64,000 bases of DNA, taken from the NCBI RefSeq assembly GCF_000243115.2, contig NZ_CP007035.1, positions 3,968,001 to 4,032,000 of the forward strand, given 5' to 3'. How positions within the stretch are numbered: position 1 is the first letter of the stretch; each line of letters starts with the position of its first letter. The DNA comes from Niabella soli DSM 19437. GTDB taxonomy: Bacteria; Bacteroidota; Bacteroidia; Chitinophagales; Chitinophagaceae. A program made the position numbers and the translations under genes. Below are positions 58,797 to 64,000 of the stretch, in pieces. The notes under the pieces are model-generated. The model saw only the letters and a program-made list of their open reading frames with translations, was not told the DNA's origin and did no database searches.

Positions 58797-59696
58797 ATGA
58801 AAAAAATAGTTTATCCGGTCCTTTTGTTTTTGATCGGAAGCGCTGTAGTGATTTCCTGCAGTAAGAATGCTTCTGATTCTAACTCCGGCATACCGGCAGG
58901 ATCCCAGCGTTTATCCGTTTTTTTTACTGATGCTCCCGTTAGTTATGATTCTGTTCTGATCGATATCGTGTCGGTTGAAGCCAAAATGGATACTACCATT
59001 CATAAAGATGACGATCATTTTGGAGATAACGACCGGGATGATGATAACGACGACCTGAAATCAGGCGATCGGGATCACGATCATGACCACTATGGTACCT
59101 GGGTAAACCTGAATCTGGCAGCGGGTAAATATGATGTGTTGAAATTGAGAAATGGGTTAGATTCCCTTGTTGCCCAGGCCGATGTAAAAGGAACTGTTCG
59201 CAAAATCAGAATTAAATTAGGAACCGGCAGCTATTTGGTAAAGGGTGGAACACAATATCCGCTTAAATTGATTAATATGCGTAATGACAAGAACTATGTA
59301 TATATCAATTTGCATGATGGAGACCGTGATGACAATATGCAGACCGTAAAAGTCTGGATAGATTTTGACCTGGGAAGATCGATCATCGAGCGAGACGGTA
59401 AGTTCTACCTGTTGCCCATATTGAGGCCTTTCTGCGATAGAAAGTCCGGTAGAATTGAAGGCAAAGTGCTGCCCCGTGATGCCTGGGCTGTTGTAAGAGC
59501 CATTAGCGCTACAGCGGATACTTCCAGCGCATTACCCGACAAAGAAGATGGTGAATTTAAGATCCGGGGACTGAAAAATGGCACCTATAAAGTGTTGTAT
59601 CAGTCTACCAACGGTTACAAGGATACGGCTATCAACAACGTGGTAATTACAAACGGCAAAGAGGTTGATCTGCCCACTGTTACTATGCACAAGTAG
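58797..59696 (+). CDS. DUF4382-domain lipoprotein with Asp/His-rich insert
   Basis: 299 residues. Lipoprotein signal MKKIVYPVLLFLIGSAVVISC with the cysteine at residue 21, then GSQRLSVFFTDAPVSYDSVLIDIVSVEAKMD, the opening of DUF4382. Residues 69-99 are an insert made almost wholly of Asp, His, Asn, Gly and Arg (DDDHFGDNDRDDDNDD and DRDHDHDHYG), a likely metal-binding loop. GTWVNLNLAAGKYDVLKLRNGLDSLVAQADV continues the domain. The C-terminus (RIEGKVLPRDAWAVVRAI to VVITNGKEVDLPTVTM) is a carboxypeptidase-regulatory-like beta sandwich. The mature protein is exported and membrane-anchored. Function unknown. Strong terminator downstream. Confidence 0.82.
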   Translation: MKKIVYPVLLFLIGSAVVISCSKNASDSNSGIPAGSQRLSVFFTDAPVSYDSVLIDIVSVEAKMDTTIHKDDDHFGDNDRDDDNDDLKSGDRDHDHDHYGTWVNLNLAAGKYDVLKLRNGLDSLVAQADVKGTVRKIRIKLGTGSYLVKGGTQYPLKLINMRNDKNYVYINLHDGDRDDNMQTVKVWIDFDLGRSIIERDGKFYLLPILRPFCDRKSGRIEGKVLPRDAWAVVRAISATADTSSALPDKEDGEFKIRGLKNGTYKVLYQSTNGYKDTAINNVVITNGKEVDLPTVTMHK

Positions 59697-59721
59697 TTTT
59701 ACATAATAAATAAGACCCGGT

Positions 59722-59756
59722 GAAGCGCCCCTGAGTTGTTGGGGCGCTTCTTTTTT
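59722..59756 (+). terminator. Rho-independent terminator of the DUF4382 gene
   Basis: GAAGCGCCCC (59722-59731) pairs perfectly with GGGGCGCTTC (59741-59750), followed by six T. Confidence 0.9.
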
Positions 59757-59847
59757 GTACATCAATAGCCGGGAGACCGGGAAGGTTTGTGGTTAACTGC
59801 TTCAAATTTATCATCTTGCCGCCTTCCCCGGCGACAAAAAATGCCCC

Positions 59848-60372
59848 TTACCCCAGGTAGATATCCAGCAGGCCTTCGGGCAGCCTTACGGTGATGTTTT
59901 TATATTTGTGATCTACTTTTTTCAGGCTTTCTTCGTGCAGGGGTATATAAACTTCTTTTCCATGAACCAGCAGCCGGCAGAGCACCTGGTGGGGTTGTTC
60001 AATAACTTCCAGGATCTTTCCCAAAACCTGTTTATCGTCTTTAACCGTGTACCCTAAAAGACTTATGGGCGCAGTTCTGTTGGCATATTTTTTAAAATCA
60101 TCTTCACTTAGCCATACTTCTTTTTGCAATAGCGGTTTGGCGGCTTCCGGCGTGCTGATGTCTTCCAGTTTTAGATATACTTCTTCATCGTTTTTTACAC
60201 GTGTGGTTGTTACAAACCAGGGGATCAGGCTCCCGGCTTTGTCTTTTATCAATATTTTTTCAAGGCCTTCCAGCCCGGTATTGCCCAACGCATGTCGTAA
60301 GACCAGTTCTCCCTTTAGTCCGAATACGCCCGTTAATTTACCGATACTGATATTTTGTAGTTGCGGTTTCAT
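59848..60372 (-). CDS. rimM: Ribosome maturation factor RimM
   Basis: Assists maturation of the 30S head and binds S19. 174 residues. The N-terminal domain starts ISIGKLTGVFGLKGELVLRHALGN. The PRC-barrel C-domain includes ISLLGYTVKDDKQVLGKILEVIEQPHQVL and ends IPLHEESLKKVDHKYKNITVRLPEGLLDIYL, the invariant RimM ending. It follows rpsP on the same strand as usual, but a terminator lies between them and trmD does not follow. A palindrome TGTTTAAA-ATTAG-TTTAAACA (about 60391-60411) lies just upstream of its start. Confidence 0.94.
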   Translation of the reverse strand: MKPQLQNISIGKLTGVFGLKGELVLRHALGNTGLEGLEKILIKDKAGSLIPWFVTTTRVKNDEEVYLKLEDISTPEAAKPLLQKEVWLSEDDFKKYANRTAPISLLGYTVKDDKQVLGKILEVIEQPHQVLCRLLVHGKEVYIPLHEESLKKVDHKYKNITVRLPEGLLDIYLG

Positions 60373-60431
60373 TTTTTAGATAAAGAACTTTGTTTAAAAT
60401 TAGTTTAAACAACTTCAGAGAGCAATTAACT

Positions 60432-60453
60432 AAAAAAAGCGGCACAGGGCCGC
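60432..60453 (-). terminator. Rho-independent terminator between rpsP and rimM
   Basis: On the minus strand, GCGGC-CCTGT-GCCGC is followed by seven T. Short stem, but a clear T-run. It would reduce rimM expression relative to rpsP. Confidence 0.7.
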
Positions 60454-60479
60454 CTTTTCGATTTCAGAACTTTTTTCTA

Positions 60480-60953
60480 CTATTCGCTGTTACCTTCTGC
60501 AGTTGCATTAGGGGCTGATTCTTCTCTTGGAGCTGCAGCTCTGCGCGGCGCGGCGCTTGCCACCCTACGTTTCGCTTTTCTTTCCTCAATAGCTTTTGCA
60601 GTGCGTTTTTTAATCTGCTCGTCATGTTCAGCGCTCCATGCAGTGAATTTCTGCATAGCGGCTGCCTCGTCAAACAGACCCAGTTTTACTCCGCGCAGTA
60701 AGTGCTTCAGGTATAATACCCCTTTAAAACTTAAAATACGACGAACCGTATCAGTTGGAGTGGCTCCTTTGTTCAGCCATTCCAAAGCTTTCTGGCGATC
60801 CAGCTCAATTGTAGCAGGAATTGTCAGCGGGTTGTACGTACCTAATTTTTGAATGAACTTACCATCACGGGGGCTTCTGGCGTCTGCCACTACAATGAAG
60901 TAGAAAGGTCTTTTCTTTGACCCGTGTCTTTGCAATCTAATTTTAGCTGCCAT
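60480..60953 (-). CDS. rpsP: 30S ribosomal protein S16
   Basis: 157 residues. The first 85 are the universal S16 core: [42 protein letters not shown], then [36 protein letters not shown]-terminal extension of about 70 residues rich in Ala, Lys, Arg and Glu ([28 protein letters not shown]) is normal for Bacteroidota S16. The gene is preceded by a consensus -7 box TACTTTTG (61019-61026) and a hairpin at the very 5' end of the predicted message. It is followed by a terminator and rimM. Confidence 0.96.
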   Translation of the reverse strand: MAAKIRLQRHGSKKRPFYFIVVADARSPRDGKFIQKLGTYNPLTIPATIELDRQKALEWLNKGATPTDTVRRILSFKGVLYLKHLLRGVKLGLFDEAAAMQKFTAWSAEHDEQIKKRTAKAIEERKAKRRVASAAPRRAAAPREESAPNATAEGNSE

Positions 60954-60995
60954 TTTAAATAGAAATTTAAGGCTTGTTTAAAAATAAAAATTAAT

Positions 60996-61026
60996 CCCAA
61001 CAATATTGTTTGGGGTGTCAAAAGTA
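60996..61026 (-). promoter_or_regulatory. rpsP promoter and 5'-terminal leader hairpin
   Basis: On the minus strand, TACTTTTG at 61026-61019 is followed after 4 bases by CCCCAAACAATATTGTTGGG (61014-60995), a palindrome with one extra base. The hairpin would be the first structure of the mRNA, about 45 bases before the rpsP ATG. It may be a stability element, an operator, or an S16 feedback site. This is inference. Confidence 0.5.
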
Positions 61027-61098
61027 ATTATTTTTTTGGTAAAGACCGGCAGTTTTCAACAGCTTTTAAAAAAAAAGACCGATTTTAAGATTTTATTA

Positions 61099-61236
61099 TT
61101 AAAGAGGCGTAATGATGTGAAAATTTTCAAAGCGGAAATCGAAAAAACGGTCCGGATCTGGCCTTAAGCCCATTCTTTTGTAAAGCATTACGCTTTCTTG
61201 ATCCTGCAGTGCTTTAAAATGGTATGGTTTCCCTGC
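61099..61236 (-). pseudogene. Remnant of a GNAT acetyltransferase (C-terminal end only)
   Basis: A 45-codon open stretch on the minus strand after an in-frame stop reads HFKALQDQESVMLYKRMGL, then RPDPDRFFDFRFENFHIITP and a stop. The Q-x-x-S-V-x-L-Y-K-R-M-G-L pattern is the last helix-turn of GNAT enzymes (usually N-x-x-A-x-x-L-Y-x-k-x-G-F), followed by final beta strands. Nothing upstream restores the acetyl-CoA loop, so it looks like a 3' relic. The rest of 60954-61397 holds the rpsP promoter and the ffh leader and no other gene. Confidence 0.4.
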
Positions 61237-61397
61237 TTACTTATTATCGTTTTTGATCAGGACACTCTTTTAAATTTTCCATCGCTCCTTTGCGTAATTT
61301 TACGGTTGAAAAATTTAATGTACGTTTGCAGGCATTTTTGAAGCTCAGGAAGTGCCTGAACGTTCAATAGGTAAATATTTATAGAAACAAACAGCAA

Positions 61398-62738
61398 ATG
61401 TTTAATAATCTACAGGATAAATTAGAATCGGCCTTTAAAAATCTGAAAGGGCAGGCGCGTATTACGGAGCTGAACGTTGCTTCAACTATTAAAGAAATTC
61501 GCCGGGCGCTGGTGGATGCGGATGTGAACTATAAAATAGCCAAGGAATTTACAGATAAGATCAGGGAAAAGGCAACAGGCGAAAAAGTGCTGAACGCGAT
61601 CAGTCCCGGTCAGTTGATGGTTAAAATCGTAAAGGATGAGCTCACCGAACTGATGGGCGGGGAGGAAGCCGTTTTTAATGCCAAAGGGAATCCTGCGGTG
61701 ATCCTGATCGCCGGATTGCAGGGAAGTGGTAAAACCACCTTTAGCGGTAAACTGGCCAATTATCTGAAAAGTAAAAAGGGTTTATCGCCGCTGCTGGTGG
61801 CGGCGGATATTTATCGCCCGGCGGCGATGGAACAGTTAAGGGTGTTAGGGGAGCAGATCGGAGTGGAAGTATATATTGAGCCGGAAAATAAAGATGCCGT
61901 AAGCATTGCAAAGAATGCCATTGCCGAATCAAAATCAAGAAATAAGAACGTTATCATTATTGATACGGCCGGACGCCTTGCGGTTGATGAGCAGATGATG
62001 ACGGAAGTGGCCGATATTAAAAATGCCGTTAACCCGCAGGAGATCCTGTTTGTGGTAGACAGCATGACCGGTCAGGACGCGGTGAATACGGCAAAAGCCT
62101 TTAATGAACGCCTTGACTTTTCGGGTGTAGTGCTCACAAAGTTAGACGGTGATACCCGTGGTGGTGCGGCATTGTCTATTAAGTATACGGTAAATAAACC
62201 GATCAAATTTGTAAGTAACGGTGAAAAAATGGATGCGCTGGATGTGTTTTATCCGGAACGGATGGCACAACGTATCCTGGGTATGGGAGATATCACAACC
62301 CTTGTAGAGCGCGCCCAGCAACAGTTTGATGAAGAGCAGGCAAAAAAACTGGAAAGCAAGATCCGCAAGAACAAATTTGATTTTGCGGATTTTAAAGCGC
62401 AGTTGGACCAGATCAAAAAGATGGGTAATATGAAGGACTTGCTGGGGATGATACCCGGTGTGGGCGCCAAGATTAAAGACCTCGACATCAGCGATGAAAG
62501 CTTTAAGGGCATTGAAGCGATGATTGATTCTATGACTCCTGAAGAGCGTAGCAACCCGGATATTATTAATGGCAGCCGTCGCAAACGCATTGCCACAGGT
62601 AGTGGAAAAGATATCGCAGAAGTAAACGCCTTTATGAAGCAGTTTGAACAAATGCGCGACATGATGAAGAACATGAATAAAATGGGCGCTTTTGGCCGCA
62701 TGATGCCGGGCATGGGAAAATTTAAAATGCCTTCGTAG
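61398..62738 (+). CDS. ffh: Signal recognition particle protein Ffh
   Basis: GTPase that targets ribosomes translating membrane proteins, acting with the 4.5S RNA encoded at 56.9 kb. 446 residues. N domain 1-90 (LQDKLESAFKNLKGQARITELNV). The G domain has G1 GLQGSGKTTFSGKLA near 106, the DIYRPAAMEQLRVLGEQ insertion-box segment, G3 DTAGRLAVDEQMM, and TKLDGDTRGGAALSI with G4 TKLD. The methionine-rich M domain from about 320 contains MGNMKDLLGMIPGV, NGSRRKRIATGSG (the RNA-binding SRRxRIAxGSG) and MMKNMNKMGAFGRMMPGMGKF. ATG 61398. Confidence 0.97.
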   Translation: MFNNLQDKLESAFKNLKGQARITELNVASTIKEIRRALVDADVNYKIAKEFTDKIREKATGEKVLNAISPGQLMVKIVKDELTELMGGEEAVFNAKGNPAVILIAGLQGSGKTTFSGKLANYLKSKKGLSPLLVAADIYRPAAMEQLRVLGEQIGVEVYIEPENKDAVSIAKNAIAESKSRNKNVIIIDTAGRLAVDEQMMTEVADIKNAVNPQEILFVVDSMTGQDAVNTAKAFNERLDFSGVVLTKLDGDTRGGAALSIKYTVNKPIKFVSNGEKMDALDVFYPERMAQRILGMGDITTLVERAQQQFDEEQAKKLESKIRKNKFDFADFKAQLDQIKKMGNMKDLLGMIPGVGAKIKDLDISDESFKGIEAMIDSMTPEERSNPDIINGSRRKRIATGSGKDIAEVNAFMKQFEQMRDMMKNMNKMGAFGRMMPGMGKFKMPS

Positions 62739-62775
62739 GAAGTGTATTTTAAAATTGCAGGTTTAGCATTGGTTG

Positions 62776-62823
62776 TATTGCTGAAAGCAATAGAATAAGG
62801 CTTCGGAACTACAAGTTCCGAAG
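62776..62823 (+). repeat. Double-hairpin element, copy 2 (3' of ffh)
   Basis: TATTGCT-GAA-AGCAATA (62776-62792), GAATAAGG, CTTCGGAAC-TACAA-GTTCCGAAG (62801-62823). Relative to 18899-18946, the first stem swaps a C-G for a T-A pair and the second swaps internal pairs on both sides, with the spacer and second loop unchanged. Confidence 0.75.
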
Positions 62824-62894
62824 AGCATAAATTAAGGAGGGGTCCCGTTCTTTGATGACGAGGTCCCTTTCTTCGTTCGGGATGACGGCAAAAA

Positions 62895-63209
62895 TTAATG
62901 ATCAAATCCCTTAAACCCCGGATCTACTATACGTTTCCAATCCGGATGCCGTTTAATATAGGCAAATACAAAAGGACATAAAGGAATAAGGGTCTTGCCA
63001 CTTTGCTCTATGTATTCCAGTGTTTTTTCTACAAGGGTAGTACCCACGCCTTTGCCTTCCAGCGCTGCAGGAACTTCAGTATGAACCAATGTAATGTGGT
63101 GGGGTGTTTCATTAAAACGGATAAAGGATTTATGCCCTTCTACAGTTAACTCAAATTGTTTGGCGGCGTCATCTTTTATCAATGGAAGCCCTATATATTC
63201 TGCTTTCAT
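62895..63209 (-). CDS. GNAT-type N-acetyltransferase (YjdJ-like short form)
   Basis: 104 residues. The short GNAT subfamily has one beta-sheet core: FELTVEGHKSFIRFNETPHHITLVHTEVPAALEGKGVGTTLVEKTLEYIEQSGKTLIPLCPFVFAYIKRHPDWKRIV. The acetyl-CoA pyrophosphate loop is LEGKGVGTTL near residue 50. The LIPLCPFVFAYIKRHP segment with a conserved Cys and Tyr is typical of the human GNAT YjdJ/YidJ-like group. Acceptor unknown. It lies 9 bases after the MDR oxidoreductase gene on the same strand, so probably co-transcribed. Confidence 0.87.
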   Translation of the reverse strand: MKAEYIGLPLIKDDAAKQFELTVEGHKSFIRFNETPHHITLVHTEVPAALEGKGVGTTLVEKTLEYIEQSGKTLIPLCPFVFAYIKRHPDWKRIVDPGFKGFDH

Positions 63210-63218
63210 AATACTTAT

Positions 63219-64000
63219 TTATTTTATTTTTATAACTAACCGCTTGCCGGGAGAAAGGGGTTGGTTCCAGGCGGTTTGAATGTTTTCCAAAGGGGCAGTA
63301 TCTATTTCAATATTGAGTTTTTTTGCCGCAGCTAACCGAAACGCTTCCGGCAGCAGTAGGGTATTAAACTCCTGGAAGTCTTGTGGCGACAGGCTCCCGA
63401 ACCCCGAGCCCAAAATTTCAATATCGCTGCTGCGTAAAGCGCCTGAACTTAACAGGAGTGAATCGCCGGCCATAGCACCCACCGTAACGATCACTGTTTT
63501 AGCCGCTACATGATCTATTCCCGCCCCCATTAATGCTTCAAGGAGCAGGGTTGCGGGTTTACCCCATAGGTAATCGATAACACTATCAATATGTTCTTGT
63601 TTATGGATGGCTTTTATCTGGCTAATGATTGTGTTATCGTCTTCTAAAAGAGAAATGGTATGGTCTGCGCCCAGTTCCCGTGCCCGCTCCAACTGGCGGG
63701 CATTGCGGCCTGTAGCAATAACTGTTTTTGCCCCATAGTATTTTGCCAACTGCACTGCTACAGTACCCGTAACGCCGGTTGCTCCGTTGATGAGCACTGT
63801 GCTGCCCTGCGTGATCTTTGCGCGGCATTTTAATGCCATAGCAGAACCGATCACTGCGTTGGGGAGCGCGGCCGCAATAGCCGGATCGATACCTTCTGGC
63901 AACGTTATATATTTCCCTTTATGGATCAGCGCTTTTTCAGCGATCGTACCGGAAATTCCCTGTGCGTATATGATGCTTCCGTCCGGCAAAGTGCCCACAC
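63219..64000 (-). CDS. Zinc-less MDR (quinone oxidoreductase-like) dehydrogenase, 5' end outside window
   Basis: At least 260 residues of a medium-chain dehydrogenase/reductase, truncated at the window edge. The frame is open to base 64000, so the N-terminal catalytic domain is incomplete. GSTVLINGATGVTGTVAVQLAKYYGAKTVIATGR is the NADP-binding Rossmann motif (AxxGxxG type as in QOR). LPNAVIGSAMALKCRAKI precedes it. ELGADHTISLLEDD and IDSVIDYLWGKPATLLLEAL follow. No structural zinc cysteines are seen, which points to the quinone/enone reductase branch. Substrate unknown. Confidence 0.85.
   Translation of the reverse strand, partial: VGTLPDGSIIYAQGISGTIAEKALIHKGKYITLPEGIDPAIAAALPNAVIGSAMALKCRAKITQGSTVLINGATGVTGTVAVQLAKYYGAKTVIATGRNARQLERARELGADHTISLLEDDNTIISQIKAIHKQEHIDSVIDYLWGKPATLLLEALMGAGIDHVAAKTVIVTVGAMAGDSLLLSSGALRSSDIEILGSGFGSLSPQDFQEFNTLLLPEAFRLAAAKKLNIEIDTAPLENIQTAWNQPLSPGKRLVIKIK

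Noticed and set aside
1-64000. tRNA, rRNA, prophage or complete insertion sequence
   Set aside because: I looked at all spacers for cloverleaf cores, integrase or intact transposase genes and found none; a tRNA/rRNA covariance search would settle it.

Overview
The window is a piece of a Bacteroidota chromosome, most likely family Chitinophagaceae. Supporting signs are TonB-dependent outer-membrane proteins with carboxypeptidase-like N-domains, a lipoprotein TamA homologue (TamL-type), a BamA-Skp-Skp cluster, Bacteroidota-type promoters (TTTG near -33, TAnnTTTG near -7, here often continuing GCnGCC), few Shine-Dalgarno sequences and many non-ATG starts. There is no phage, CRISPR array, tRNA or rRNA. 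Almost everything is housekeeping or metabolic, and the unusual material lies in the spacers.

1-13 kb: 3' part of a UvrD/PcrA helicase; a RAYT-like protein that has lost its catalytic HUH motif; a membrane-anchored GH25 muramidase; two tandem monohaem cytochrome c lipoproteins; a PnuC-type vitamin transporter; divergent TetR regulator and PfkB kinase; aspartate-semialdehyde dehydrogenase (asd) behind what looks like a complete ribosome-mediated attenuator whose leader peptide is rich in Lys and Thr; then uppS, bamA and two skp/ompH genes (envelope biogenesis).

13-32 kb: an AT-rich acyltransferase gene bracketed by two diverged direct copies of a roughly 450-bp structured element; an MMPL/RND exporter; recO flanked by word-like repeats; an amidohydrolase; prfA; a large outer-membrane beta-barrel gene overlapping a 6-bladed propeller gene; a TonB-dependent receptor; and an 800-codon MG2/plug-type surface protein with an odd start.

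32-44 kb: an assimilatory sulfate reduction locus on the minus strand. Unit 1 is peroxiredoxin-cysH (APS reductase type)-cysD-cysN, ended by a terminator. Unit 2 is sumT-cysJ-sulfite reductase-cysE-(siroheme synthase fused to a TauE/SafE permease). An Rrf2-family regulator with four clustered cysteines lies just upstream. A shared operator, CTAC-N7-GTAG, stands before both units and twice before the TonB receptor at 29 kb, where one copy covers the -33 element. I infer one sulfur regulon of transport, reduction, sirohaem supply and sulfite handling.

44-64 kb: CDF metal transporter and LptF/G permease; mnmE; a NIPSNAP protein; truB; TamL; an rRNA methyltransferase; a LolC/E-like permease; a transaldolase-like aldolase; the 4.5S SRP RNA gene (ffs); a three-copy 119-bp tandem repeat; dinB; a DUF4382 lipoprotein; rpsP-rimM; ffh (about 4.5 kb from ffs); a GNAT; and a partial MDR oxidoreductase. 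Several genes (mnmE, truB, tetR, perhaps dinB) have a -7 box only a few bases before the start codon, which suggests leaderless mRNAs.
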